A stretch of DNA of 64,000 bases from Apostichopus japonicus (Eukaryota; Echinodermata; Holothuroidea; Aspidochirotida; Stichopodidae), in NCBI RefSeq assembly GCF_037975245.1, contig NC_092565.1, forward strand, positions 14,229,499 through 14,293,498. Reading direction: 5' to 3'. Below the pieces are notes generated by a model that worked only from the letters and a program-made list of their open reading frames with translations, did no database searches and had not been told where the DNA came from. Positions 1-12,800 of the stretch are shown here, one piece after another. Numbering within the stretch: position 1 is the stretch's first letter; the number at the start of each line of letters is the position of its first letter. Position numbers and translations under genes: made by a program.

Positions 1-140
1 ACTGGCACTGATGTACTATAATTCACCAACCTACAGAATGCTACCTCAAGTGTACATATTGGTCATTCTTGGTTAATTTGCTACACTGGAGAACCAGATT
101 TGTTGTTCAGACAGCCAAAAACATGGTTGGATGGAAAACC
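1..140. repeat. Dispersed repeat fragment (family A)
   Basis: The words CAGACAGCCAAAAACATGG and GGTACATATT-like/TTCATTC stretches here recur at about 1780-1890, and related words occur at 1525-1740 and 34920-35190. This is therefore one member of a diverged interspersed repeat family cut by the window edge. No coding potential is seen. The class (MITE or SINE) cannot be settled from these copies. Confidence 0.4.
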
Positions 141-604
141 CTGAAAAAAAATTAAAGTTTTGTCTTATAGCTTTGTGAGATTGTACTGTGTATGTTAAAT
201 TGTTCTGATATCATATGTGGCATCATATAGGGATAGGAATGTTTAGGATATAGGATGTTTTTGGATACAAGCTTGTTAGGAGGATGTTGAACCTGTTTGT
301 GTTGCAGCCTGAAGTGCCCTTTGTACCCTTTCTGCCTTGACCTCACCCCTTGTTACAGCTCATCAAACCCCTGTGACATTCTTCATTATTTCATATATAT
401 CCGACATGGGAACCCCTACAGTAAGTGCACCCCACTAAGGAGAGAGAGTTTTATGGACTTATTCCATACCGAAGGAATTTAATTACAGGGAACAAATTGG
501 ATTTAATTCTTCTGCAAGAAAAGTGTCATTTTGGGTTTGGGATTATGTTTATATCCGGGTCTTGTCCAGCTACAGGATTGTAGCCTGTGCAGGTTGTTGA
601 ATCG

Positions 605-930
605 ATGTGTCACAACCTGTGTGTGGGCAAAGAAAGACGTGTCACAGTGGTGTGTGAGGAAACAAAGACATGTCACAACAGACTGCGTGCAAACAAAGAC
701 GTGTCACAACGGGTATGTGAGCAAACACAGACATGTCACAACGGGTTTGCGAACAAACATAGCCGTGTCACAACGGGCATGTGAGCAAACACAGACATGT
801 CACAATGGGTGTGTGAGCAAACAGACTTGTCACAAGGGGTGTGTGAGCAAACATAGACATGTCACAATGGGTGTGCGAGCAAACAAAGCCGTGTCACAAC
901 GGGTGTGCGAGCAAAAAAAGACAAAAGGGA
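605..930. repeat. 30-33 bp minisatellite
   Basis: About ten imperfect tandem copies of a unit containing GTGTCACAACGGGTGTG followed by GAGCAAACA(A/T)AGAC. GTCACA recurs at about 609, 642, 672, 702, 735, 765, 798, 827, 860 and 891. Because some units are multiples of three, open frames run through it on the + strand, but they have only repeat-derived content and no sign of being a gene. Confidence 0.85.
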
Positions 931-2259
931 AAGAGATTCAGGGGCGATATTTTAAGTTGTTGACTTCATGATTTATTGAAGTTTCCTGGCTGATTGGCAA
1001 GCTACTTACACTATGAACTACTACATGTTAGTATTTATACACAACTCTAAAGCTAAAACTGCAAAACTATGTAATGCAACCAATTACATATTGCTATGGA
1101 CTAGTACTAATACTGTTACCAGTGCTACTACTACTACTGACTTGCAAGAGATAAAATTGAACAAACTTAAATACCTTGGTTAGGACCAAACATGGGCCAG
1201 TCAAGGTTTCTGTTGTAGAGAATTACTCTGGAGGTCAAAATGTAATTGCACTACTGGGACTTAAAAGTTGGGAAAGTATATTATTTATGATGCATTATAT
1301 TTAGGTTATTAAGTACAAAGTTTTAATAACCTTTCTGGGAAGTGTGATGCAGGATGACTTCCTAGCCAAGAGATTTTAAAAGACCTCAGGTAAGGTGATG
1401 GGATAGATCTCTCTAAAATAAGCTCTGTTATACTTGCAAGAGGTTTAAAAGGAATGTTAATTATATACTTGTGTCTACATGTAGATATATGTGATGCCTT
1501 GACTTGCCAGCAAAGTTTTACTGGTCGTCTGAGAGGACCAAATTCCTGTTCAGGCAACCAAAATCAGCTTTGGAGGTTGTCTGGTGAACAACTAGTTGTT
1601 GATATCAAATTCAGATTGCATTGCAGGTGAATGATAAATTGGTATCACCCTCCATTACTTTAGAGATACTGAAGTAAAGCAAACATATAGTACTGGTAGG
1701 ACAACAGTATGATCCACCTGGATGGGAATTAAACTTGCCAAAAGCTGGTGTTCCATTCATCAAACCAACATATCGCTCCTACAGGGTACATATTGATCAA
1801 ATTCATTCTTTGTTATATTTTTAGTACATTTTTTCGGACATCCAAATATGCTCTTCAGACAACCAGAAAATCCTGGTTGGCCACGGTTACAACTAGTAAA
1901 AGAATCCTTAAAGATCGGCCCTGATTCATCATGATAGCCTAAGAAGGACAGTTTGTTTGAACTTCAACACTTGACATGTATATTGTTTCACTGTCACAAC
2001 CTTGGTGACAACCTGCCATACCCTACTTATAAACCTTGAAAACATCAGCGAGAATATATAAAGGAAGCACAAAAACACTTATCCTTCAAACTTTTCATTT
2101 TTCTTTCAATTTTGCAATTTGTCCCATACTGGGAAATGTTTACACAGAAGCGAAAAGAACCCTGAGGGATAAAATAATATGACCTACAATAATTGCAAGA
2201 TTTGACCATTTGGACTTGACTCTTTGAGGTATTGTGAATCACTTTCATATTGCAATATG
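931..2259. other. Non-coding stretch with dispersed repeat family A copies
   Basis: No credible exon is seen. About 1525-1740 and 1780-1890 share words with the window start and with 34920-35190 (for example ACCAAAATCAGCT, TCAAATTCAGA, GAGATACTGAA), marking copies of one diverged interspersed repeat. The remainder is AT-rich sequence without recognisable structure. Confidence 0.5.
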
Positions 2260-2274
2260 CCCTTACCGAAATCC

Positions 2275-2965
2275 CAGATCTGGGCCAGATATAAAAATCC
2301 AGATCTGGCCCAGATCTGGAATTTCAATCTGGGCCAGATCTGCTGCAGATCTGGAATTTATATCTGGCCAGATAAAAAATTGGGCAGATATAACTTGATA
2401 TAAAATAAAGTTTTATATGGCCCATATAAAATTTGATCTGGTTAAATTTTATTGCATCCATATCTGGGCCAGATAAAATTTTATCTGGTTGATATAAAGA
2501 AAATCCAGATAAAGTTTTATATGGCCCATATAAAATTTGATCTGGTTAAATTTTATTGCATCCATATCTGGGCCAGATAAAACTTTATCTGGTTGATATA
2601 AAGAAAATCCAGATAAACTTTTATATGGCCCATATAAAATTTGATCTGGCTAAATGTTATTGCCATCCACATCTGGGCCAGATAAAACTTTATCTGGTTG
2701 ATATAAAGAAAATCCAGATAAACTTTTATATGGCCCATATAAAATTTGATCTGGCTAAATGTTATTGCATCCATATCTGGGCCAGATAAAACTTTATCTG
2801 GTTGATATAAAGAAAATCCAGATAAACTTTTATATGGCCCATATAAAAGTTTATCTGGCTAATTTTGTTGCCATCCATATCTGGGCCAGATACAACTTTA
2901 TCTGGTTGATATAAAGAAAATCCAGATAAACTTTTTACATGACCAATATAAAAAAATATATCTGG
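2275..2965. repeat. Tandem array, about 105 bp period
   Basis: About six copies of a unit that includes CATCCATATCTGGGCCAGAT, TTTATCTGGTTGATATAAAG, AAAATCCAGATAAA and TATGGCCCATATAAAA. TATCTGGGCCAGATA and ATATGGCCCATAT are self-complementary, so each unit can fold. Period judged from the spacing of the ATCTGGGCCAGATAAA word (about 2463, 2567, 2673, 2775, 2879). Confidence 0.85.
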
Positions 2966-3852
2966 CTAAAATGTCAATCAAATAGGAAATAAGTGGCCAA
3001 AACTGGACTAGCATTGATATTAACTTTCCAGCGTGATCAGTTATCTCTGTTCTGGTACGGAGACCCATACAGAGAGCAAGACACACACAAAATATAAACA
3101 CAGCTGTGTTCCGACTTAACTGGATTGGAACAAAGTGGAAATATGTAATGTGCAAGCTCCTTGCTGTTACCTAATCCGACTGCTATGGTCATAAAATGAC
3201 CGCTGTTCAAAAATAATACTTGAAGGTTGAGTTCTTTATTCTTCTGTGGTCCTGTAGATGTTGATACTAAATTGCGTTGTGCTATTCTTTTATTTAATAT
3301 ATTTGCTTTAATAAATAAGTTCCAGGAGGGCGATATATGTTCCATTCAGTATCGAAGTTCAGTCCCAAAATATATTCCTTGTTGCCATCCGTTCCAAAAA
3401 CTTCTTCCTTACTTCGGACTGTTCAGTTCACTATAGAAACCTTTGCCAATGTCCTGACATCAATAGGATATTATTTATGAATCTCCATCACCTTTTCTTA
3501 ATGTACCAATCCTTTCTGTTAAACTTCCTTCTGCTCTTTACTCCTACCATGTGGACACTACAGTAGTGTACACATAGCTCCCTTTCCTATCTCACTCCTA
3601 CAAAGTATCAAAACACATATGTCCATTGTTCAAAAGTGGCCTTCACACTTAATCAACCTCTGAGTCATCCTGTTTCAAGCTAAGACCCTGTGGTTGCCTA
3701 GCAACCAAGATAGAGATAGTTATTCCCCCTTTGACTTAGTGTATACACTGTAAGTGATTTACTATTGAAATATATATGCAAAGTGCAGTACCACAATATA
3801 GTGCAATATAAATCTCTATGAAAATAAACTATGTAAGAGCATACAGTCTTAA
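2966..3852. other. Unique centre of the TIR element
   Basis: Non-repetitive, AT-rich DNA between the two arrays. Short open frames exist on both strands (up to about 100 codons at 3037-3345 on the minus strand), but none shows a recognisable domain, a transposase signature or splice structure. It may be captured host sequence. Confidence 0.45.
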
Positions 3853-3941
3853 AGTTTTATCTGTCAATATAAAGTCAAGTATAACTGGATAAACATGATG
3901 TATATCCAGTTATACCTGACTTTATATTGACAGATAAAACT
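3853..3941. repeat. Near-perfect hairpin at array start
   Basis: The left arm 3853-3890 begins AGTTTTATCTGTCAATATAA and the right arm 3904-3941 is its reverse complement apart from a few bases, with a loop of about 13 bp. The right arm then leads into the 65 bp array, so this inverted repeat forms the array boundary. Confidence 0.75.
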
Positions 3942-5262
3942 TGATCTGCATATCTGGATTGACTCTATATCCAGTCATATCTGGCTTTATATGGCCAGAT
4001 AAAACTTGATCTGCATATCTGGATTGACTCTATATCCAGTTATATCTGGCTTTATATGGCCAGATAAAACTTGATCTGCATATCTGGATTGGCTCTATAT
4101 CCAGTTATATCTGGCTTTATATGGCCAGATAAAACTTGATCTGCATATCTGGATTGGCTCTATATCCAGTTATATCTGGCTTTATATGGCCAGATAAAAC
4201 TTGATCTGCATATCTGGATTGACTCTTTATCCAGTTATATCTGGCTTTATATGGCCAGATAAAACTTTATCTGCATATCTGGATTGGCTCTTTATCCAGT
4301 TATATCTGGCTTTATATGGCCAGATAAAACTTTATCTGCATATCTGGATTGGCTCTATATCCAGTTATATCTGGCTTTATATGGCCAGATAAAACTTGAT
4401 CTGCATATCTGGATTGTCTCTATATCCAGTTATATCTGGCTTTATATGGCCAGATAAAACTTGATCTGCATATCTGGATTGTCTCTATATCCAGTTATAT
4501 CAGGCTTTATATGGCCAGATAAAACTTTATCTGCATATCTGGATTGACTCTATATCCAGTTATATCTGGCTTTATATGGCCAGATAAAACTTTATCTGCA
4601 TATCTGGATTGGCTCTTTATCCAGTTATATCTGGCTTTATATGGCCAGATAAAACTTGATCTGCATATCTGGATTGGCTCCATATCCAGTTATATCTGGC
4701 TTTATATGGCCAGATAAAACTTTATCTGCATATCTGGATTGACTCCATATCCAGTTATATCTGGCTTTATATGGCCAGATAAAACTTTATCTGCATATCT
4801 GGATTGACTCTATATCCAGTTATATCTGGCTTTATATGGCCAGATAAAACTTGATCTGCATATCTGGATTGTCTCTATATCCAGTTATATCTGGCTTTAT
4901 ATGGCCAGATAAAACTTGATCTGCATATCTGGATTGGCTCTATATCCAGTTATATCAGGCTTTATATGGCCAGATAAAACTTTATCTGCATATCTGGATT
5001 GGCTCTATATCCAGTTATATCTGGCTTTATATGGCCAGATAAAACTTTATCTGCATATCTGGATTGACTCTATATCCAGTTATATCTGGCTTTATATGGC
5101 CAGATAAAACTTTATCTGCATATCTGGATTGACTCTATATCCAGTTATATCTGGCTTTATATGGCCAGATAAAACTTGATCTGCATATCTGGATTGACTC
5201 TATATCCAGTTATATCTGGCTTTATATGGCCAGATAAAACTTGATCTGGCCAGATTAAACCA
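3904..5262. repeat. 65 bp satellite-like tandem array (about 20 units)
   Basis: Highly regular 65 bp units containing ATCTGGATTG, CTCTATATCCAGTTATATC, TGGCTTTATATGGCCAGATA and AAACTTGATCTGCAT. Copies differ mainly at a few sites: GACTC/GGCTC/GTCTC, TATAT/TTTAT and CTTGATC/CTTTATC. The variants alternate in blocks, suggesting recent expansion by segments of several units. The words TATCCAG and ATATCTGG are complementary, so the array can fold. Open frames of 63 codons inside are artefacts of the repeat. Confidence 0.92.
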
Positions 5263-5295
5263 GATATAAAGCCAGATCTGGCATTTCGGTAAGGG

Positions 5296-6813
5296 TGACT
5301 TGCTTAAATATGACTGTGTGTGCTACTTTAGCTGTCACATAGATTTGTACAATGTAGAAGTCCAAGTAGGTGTTTATATTAGCCTTAAAATAAACTCTGT
5401 CTATTCACTCTGGACATTATTTAACCATTGTTAACCCATTTTAACAAGCCACATAGATCTACTGTATGGAACCTACAGAAAGAAGTATGGAAAGTTCTGT
5501 AACTTTGCTAATAGATGACCACTTGTGTAGTATGGGAAATGTTGTGTTCGTTGGAATTATTATACAAGCTGACTTGGCACTCTGCGTAACTTGTGTGTGC
5601 TGAGAACCTGTAGTTCTTTGTGTGTGTATGTGTGTGTGCGTTGTAAAGACATACAGACACATACAAATTGCCCCCCAGATAATAAATATGAACTGTTGTA
5701 CTGTTGGTCTGTTAGTGTTGTGAAGATATGAACAGTGTGGAGGAGATTAAAATTAATGATGTAACCTGAGACCGTATACAAGCAAAGTGATCCCCTAAAG
5801 AATATCTTACCCAGTTGAGAAAACCACACGGTCAGGACAAAAGGGAAGGTACATCAAAGAACAAGTTTCCGAATTCATTCTTTGTTGCCTCGGTGGTTAA
5901 AGGTTATAACACTGTAGTGTGGAACTTTGTGTATGATGTGCGATAAAGATTAAAAAAAAGAAATAAAAAGAAAAGAAAAAAAGAAATCGTTGTTGACAGA
6001 AAATTCTCTGAGCAAGGGATAAAATATTATATAGTTATATCTAATTTCCTTACCATTATAGGCCTATATGTTACTCTCTTGTTGCGAAAACCAAGACACT
6101 CATAGCACATTCTTATAGCATGTGAAGTTCCGTCAAGCCGTCTTGCAATTATTTGAGTATTCATTTCTCAGTTTCTCTTCCTCTTTCCTCAAATCTGGCA
6201 GATCAAGCAGCTCTATATTATTTTCATTCATATTTATTGTTTGATTAAAAATTACTCCATCACCCCCAATCAAATTTATAGTTCATGTTTTATAATTTTC
6301 CGATCTAGTATGTAATTTTTGTAATTTGATTCGAAGGCTCCCGGTTTAACAACGTTCAGTGTGCACCTAGATATTGGAGATGGTCAATGGAAAGCAGTGG
6401 TGTAACCAGACTTTTTCATCTGGGGAGGGGGGGGGACTGAGGGGGGGACCAATTCAGTCATTTTAGGTATCTTTGGAATATGCCCCATTCCCAAACACTT
6501 GAAACCTTGAACACTTGAAACCAAATTGAACAGTTTAGTCCTGAATTTCATCCGCTAATTCTAACGACTGATCAGTCGTGTGAGTTCACATATGTGGGAA
6601 GTTGAAATTATGTAATATATCATTCTGTAGCTTCCAAGTAACTTCGGGCGGTGGATATAACGATGGTATAAAATTATAAACATACACATTATGCCAAGTA
6701 ACTCCTAAATTGCAACTGTTCATGCCATGATGCAAGCAATTGGGTCATGTAAGATTGTATTAATATATTGGATCATTGATCTGTGATTTATTTTCTTTTT
6801 CTATCATCAACAG
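5296..6813. other. Non-coding stretch / intron end before the giant exon
   Basis: No conserved exon is seen. It contains TG-rich sequence (about 5615-5640), an A/G-rich run (about 5950-5985), a G-run (about 6424-6446), and at its end a polypyrimidine tract with TTTTCTTTTTCTATCATCAACAG as the 3' splice site of the next exon. The upstream exon that must supply one base of the first codon was not identified. Confidence 0.5.
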
Positions 6814-9800
6814 GAGTCACTGTGAGAGCATCATCTGTGGAGAAGTTCCCTGCTCCTGCTCTCAAGTCTATGGATGATGATGGCACAGATGTTGACCTGG
6901 GTCTTTCAGCTGGGATGGGAGATGGATTAGATGATTCCACTTTAGAAAACATGGATACCTCAGATCTTTTAAGCCAAATAGAAAATACCATTCAATCAAT
7001 AGAAGCTGCGCATAATCAGCAGTCTAATGCCGATGTGTCAGACATTTCAATGAATGTTGACCATCCCGTCAGGCCACAGGGTGACATTAGACTCCAATCT
7101 GCAGGCACACAAGCCTTTGATGTTGATTCTGATGCCACCCTGCGTGTCCATCTTGCTAAGCCCAAAGATGGTCCAATATTAGAATTACCAGAAGAAAACC
7201 AGGCAAATACTAAAGTAAATGCTGTAGATGTTAGTGTAGAACATTTGTCACCTAGTATGTCTTTAGAAACTGACTTTGGGACTGGAAGGACTTCCTCAGC
7301 ATCATCAAGATCCTCACAGAGTGAGCAAAAGGATAAGTCAAAAGGAGTGTTCCCTTCTATGAAGTTTCATATGCCAAAATTTGGTGGCAAAAAGGCTGTG
7401 AAGAAGGGAACTGCTACAGGAAATGTTGATGGCAATACTGGTGTTGATCTGGATGTTTCAGCTCAACCAGATCTAGCCACCAGTGCTCATGACCTTGATA
7501 AAAGTTATGAGGCACCTCGTGGTAACCTGGATGTGGATCTCCCTGATCTTGACAAAAGTGCCTCCGGTGATGTTAGTTTTAATTCCTCATTAAATGTTAC
7601 AGATGGATCCACAGTGGATATTAATGGTGATGATATGCAGGACAGTCGTCAAGTAGCAATTGGGTTTGGTGTTGACCATGTTAGTCCACCAGGAAATGAA
7701 GATTCTGATGATGACTCTGATATTGATGCCTACCTGGGAGCAGCTGCTATTGATGTTGGTTTACCAGTACCAGCAGATATCGATTTTGATGGAGAAGTTG
7801 ATACACCAGGAAGAGGGAATGTTGAGGTACCTGTCAAGCCAATGTCCAAAAAAGGAAAACGGAAGCTCCCCAAATTTAAGTTTGGAAAGAAGAAAGCTGG
7901 TAAAGTTGACTTGCCGTCAGGTACTCTCAGCTTAGATACAAAGTTACCTGAGCTTGAAGGTGAAGCTGGTGTTGATGCTGATATCGATGTAAAGGATAAT
8001 CAAAGAGATACAACATTTGAGGTAATTGGAAAGAGAGCTAGTTTAAAAAGAAGTATTGACATCCCGGATGTAGAGACACCTGTTACACCCCAACTAGAAG
8101 TGGATGTTGAGAGTTCACCAACGCATATGCAGGACAGTCGTCAAGTAGCAATTGGGTTTGGTGTTGACCATCTTAGTCCACCCGGAGATGAAGATTCTGA
8201 TGATAACTCTGACATTGATGCTTACCTGGGAGCAGTTGATATTGATGTTGGTTTTCCAGTACCAGCAGATATCGATTTTGATGGAGAAGTTGATACACCA
8301 GGAAGAGGGAATGTTGAGGTACCTGTCAAGCCAAAGTCTGAAAAAGGAAAACGGAAGCTCCCCAAATTTAAGTTTGGAAAGAAGAAAGCTGGTAAAGGTG
8401 ACTTGCCGTCAGGTACTCTCAGCTTAGATACAAAGTTACCTGAGCTTGAAGGTGAAGCTGGTGTTGATGCTGATATTGATGTAAAGGATAATCAAAGAGA
8501 TACAACATTTGAGGTAATTGGAAAGAGAGCTAGTTTAAAAAGAAGTATTGACATCCCGGATGTAGAGACACCCCAACTAAAAGTGGATGTTGAGAGTTCA
8601 CCAAAAGATTTTGCAGTGGCTGTTCAGAGCACTCCAAAAATTAATATGCCATATCCCACGGTAGATATTGATATGAAAGATGGTGATATTGATGAAGATG
8701 TAAGGTTTGCTATGAAGGGCGGAGATGCAACAAATCTGACTCTCGGCAGTGATGGCAGATATGATAGACCAGATCTTAAACTTGATGGAGAAGGTTTTCC
8801 TTTGGAAGGTAACCTCAACGTGGAAGGTGATCTAAGTGTTGATGAATCTTCCGATATAGAGGCTTACATTGGCATTTCATCACCGGATGATTCATTTGTT
8901 CCTGGAATAACAGCTGTTGGTCCAACAATCCAAGGTCCTGATTCTAGTGGCAAGGGCAGTTTTCAATATAACAAGGGTAAGATGTCCCAAAAAGGAAAAA
9001 GAAATCTCCCTAAGGCAAAATCCAAAGGAAGCAGAAATGCATTTGGAAAGAAAGCAAAAAGCCCTGAAAGCAGATTGGATGTTGATGTTGATAAGAGTGG
9101 ATCAGGAAGTGGTGATTTGCACATGACAATAGATTCACCTGACTTTGATTTAGGAGTTTCTGCAGGTGCTATGTCAAGACACAAAGGTGAGGTGAAGGCC
9201 AGCTCAAGTGAACCTAACTTAACATTCAGTGGTGATGCTAAAGGTAACAGGAAAGGGTTTACATTACCTAGATTAAAAATGCCCAAATTCAAGAGAGGAG
9301 CCAGAAAATCCTCTAAAGATAAGAGAGCAAGTGACAGTTTTGATTTTGATGTAGGTGGCACTTCATCTCCTTCAGCAAAGAGATCATCTAGCTTACCTGA
9401 CATATCATATGGTAATGATGGTGAAAGGGTAGGTGATTCAAACTCTTATGTGGATGCTGAGCACAAGAAAAAGAAACGTTGGTCTACTGGTTTCAAATTA
9501 CCAAATTTCGGCTTAACAAAATTTGGTGGTAAACAAAGGCCTAAGAGTGAGACAGACAAACCTGTTTTTGATAGTACACCTGAAGCTGATGTAAGTGTTA
9601 CCAGACCAGTAGTGAGTGGTAACTTTGCCATGGATGTAGACACACCTGAAGATGATGTTTTTTGTGATGTTGTTGCAGAAGTTAAAACTCCCAAGAGTGA
9701 CTTTAGTTATGGAAGTGGTGTTCCTGACTTTGAGAAAAATGCAAATGCCAGTTTCAAATTTCCTGAGGGAGAAGTTGAAGTCGATCAAGGAGGTGATGCC

Positions 9801-12800
9801 AAGGGTCCAGGTTGGAGCCAACCTGAAAGACGTGACATTGAACTAAAGGATAGCAAGTTTGACTTTCCAGAGGGAGATTTGGATGTGAAGCTTGTGAAAG
9901 AGGTTGATTCCCCACATATTAAATTTGGAAAGCCTGAAGTAGATGTTAAAACGGATATTCCAAAAGGTATGCAATTTCAGTTTGAATCTACCAGGGCAGA
10001 TGGTGATGTTGACAATGTAGAACTAGACAAGGAGGCAAGAGGCAATATTTCCTTACCAGGAGTGGGCCTAACAGGGAAAAGAGATGGAGATAGTGAAAGT
10101 GTAACGTCATCATCTTCATCTTCTAGTTCAGAACCCAAGACAACAAAGATGAAAAAAAAGAAAGGTTTATTTGGGGGTATACATTTACCCAAGTTCAAAG
10201 GCAAAGGTTCTTCTAAGAAACATATTGGTACTGGAGTAAGTTTCGATGACGAAGAGATGGATGTTGACCTGGATATCCCAAAAGGATTGGGAGACATGGA
10301 TAGAGATGGAGTAAATGTGGATGTGGTTACTCCAGATTTTAGTGTTGACCAAAAGAAGTTGAAACCAGGCATGGATGTAGATGTCGATATAAAGATGGGA
10401 GGTTCTGGTAACATTCCTCACGGAGAAGGTGCTATAGATGATAACGATGGAACAGCTAAGGTTGCTCTCACTGGACACAATTTAGACCTACCAGAAGTGT
10501 CTGTCAACAATAGGGGTAATGATGTTACATTTCCAAGTGCAACCGTTGAAGTTGATTCCAATGGAAAGCCAAGTGCAGGTTTAACAGCAAATGCTGATAT
10601 TCCAGCAAAAGGTTTGAACCTTGCTGCTGATGTTGACATTGATCATGATTTTAGTGTATCAGGAGGTGATGCTAAAATTAGAGCAGATGGTGATGATCAC
10701 AGTGTTTCTTCGTCATCTTCATCTAGCTCAGTAGACGAAAAGACAAAGAAAAGGAGAGGATTGTTTGGAGGATTACACTTTCCAAAATTTAAAGGGAAAG
10801 GAGCCAACAGAAAGTCAGGCGGCAGGGATACCAACTTTCACAATGACCAGACTGTTGGTGTTGACATTGATCAACCGAAAGGAGACCTGAACATCCATGA
10901 TGTTGGTGTTGACGCAAATGTTGCGATTCCTGATGTCAGTGTGAATGTACAGAAGCTAAAACCTGAACCCAATGCTAATATTTCTACACCTGATGTCAAT
11001 TTACCAAGTGTATCTGTGGGTGCTGATCAACCAATGGGTGAGGCTGATGTAAATATTGGCATTGATATTGGTGCAGATATCCAGAAACGAGCATTTGATC
11101 TTCCAGATCCATACCCTGATGTTGATGTACCAAGTGATGATATAGATATAAATGTAGGTTATAAACCAACCATATCTGCAGAGGTTGACATAAATGAACC
11201 AGACAAGAATTTCAACCTTGACGGTGATGTTGAGAGGCCAAGTGTGGATGCTGGTGTAGATGTTGGAGGAAGTGTTGGAATTACTCTACCTGCAGCTGGT
11301 TTCAAAATGAAAAGAGATGATGACACTAAAAGTGTATCTTCGACATCATCATCATCTTCATCTTCATCATCCAAGAGTGAAAAGGCAAAAAAGAAGAAGA
11401 AAGGACTTTTCGGAGGGTTCCATTTACCAAAATTCAAAGGAAAAGGTTCGCCCAGAAGATCGATGGAGAGTGGTGTGACTTTGGATGTAGGTGATGATGT
11501 CAGTGATATGAATGCAAACCTAGAAGTTGGTGGGACTGATGCTGACATTGGAGCTGATGTTGTCATAGCAGATGTCAGTGCTGATCAAAGAGAACTGAAA
11601 CCAGATTTAGATGTTGACATATCAGTACCCGATGTTAATCTTCCAGTTGTCTCTGGTAGGATTTCCCCATCTCTGGATGATAGTGAAATAGATGGGAACA
11701 TTAGAGATATCAACATTGATGCTGACTTGAATGTTCAGAAAGGAGACCTTCCTTCACCAGGCTATGCCAATGGTGTGGGTGATCTCAATGTTCTAAGTGG
11801 AGGTTTAGACGTTGATGTTAATGTGACAGCAGATGCAGACATTTCTGACAAATTTGACGCAAGCTTTGATGTTCCAGATGAGGAAGTTGATGTTGGTGCC
11901 AAGGGGGAACTTAATCTTCCTAAATTTGGTACAAAGGTGAAAGGATATGGAGACAATGAAAGTGTAACCTCGTCATCGTCTTCCTCAAGCTCAGAGAGTG
12001 AAAAGACTGAGAAAAAGAAGAAAGGGTTCTTTGCAGGAATACATTTACCCAAGTTCAAAGGCAAAGGACCAACAACTAAAGCAATTGGCACTGGTGTCAG
12101 TTTCGATGATGCTGATGATGACATAGGCGTTGGCATTAATCTGCCCAGAGGTGCTCTAGAGCTGGGTTATGAAGGAGATGTAGCAGTCCCAGATGTCAAT
12201 GTGGACCAAAGAGCACCAAAGCTAGATGTGAGCACTAATGCTGCACTGGATGTGAATATACCAGACATTTCTGGAGCTGCTGATTTGCCTCAAGGCAATG
12301 TTGAGCTGGATTTCCCAGATGATGAAGGTGCCATTGATGTGTCCTCACCTGGCATTTGTGAGCCTGATGTGGATCTTCATCTTAAAACTAGCAGTGACAA
12401 TCCAAATACTAAAATAATTTCGGGTGACGTGGATCTACCTCAGGGTGAAATCAATATTGAAGTACCAGAATTTGCGGGAACATTGAAAGCAGGTGACAAC
12501 ATAAGCGTTACCTCTTCATCAAGTTCTGAGGAAGAGAAGGCTAAGAAAAAGAGAAGCCTGTTTGGAGGTTTTAGTATGCCAAAGTTTAAGGGGAAAGGCT
12601 CTGGCAAGAAATCTGGCATTAAAGCAGATGCCAGTTTTGATAATGGTGAACATGGCATTGATGTTGGTTCTGATGATGTTTTACCCTGTACTGATGTCAC
12701 TCAGAAAGAATTTAAGGCAGATATGGATATAAATGTTACCACACCTGATATTGACTTACCTGATGTGTCGAGTGATATTGACATATCTGTTAAGTCTGCC

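Larger units (their letters stand above)
2260..5295. mobile_element. 3.0 kb terminal-inverted-repeat element carrying two satellite arrays
   Basis: The left end reads CCCTTACCGAAATCCCAGAT and continues CTGG. The right end, read as reverse complement, is CCCTTACCGAAATGCCAGAT then CTGG, so the ends match at 23 of 24 positions in inverted orientation. Between them lie an array with a period of about 105 bp (about 2275-2965), roughly 0.9 kb of non-repetitive sequence, a hairpin at 3853-3941, and an array of 65 bp units up to about 5262. No transposase frame is present, so it would be non-autonomous. Both flanks show TG directly beside the ends, which may be a 2 bp target duplication or chance. 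I cannot place it in a named superfamily. Confidence 0.75.

Noticed and set aside
4201-5107. Open frames in the 65 bp array
   Set aside because: A 65 bp period changes frame every unit; these arise from repeat composition.
6783-6813. Extension of the giant frame upstream (IYFLFLSSTG)
   Set aside because: This is the polypyrimidine tract and CAG of the 3' splice site, and the nominal start is GTG, so it is intron.
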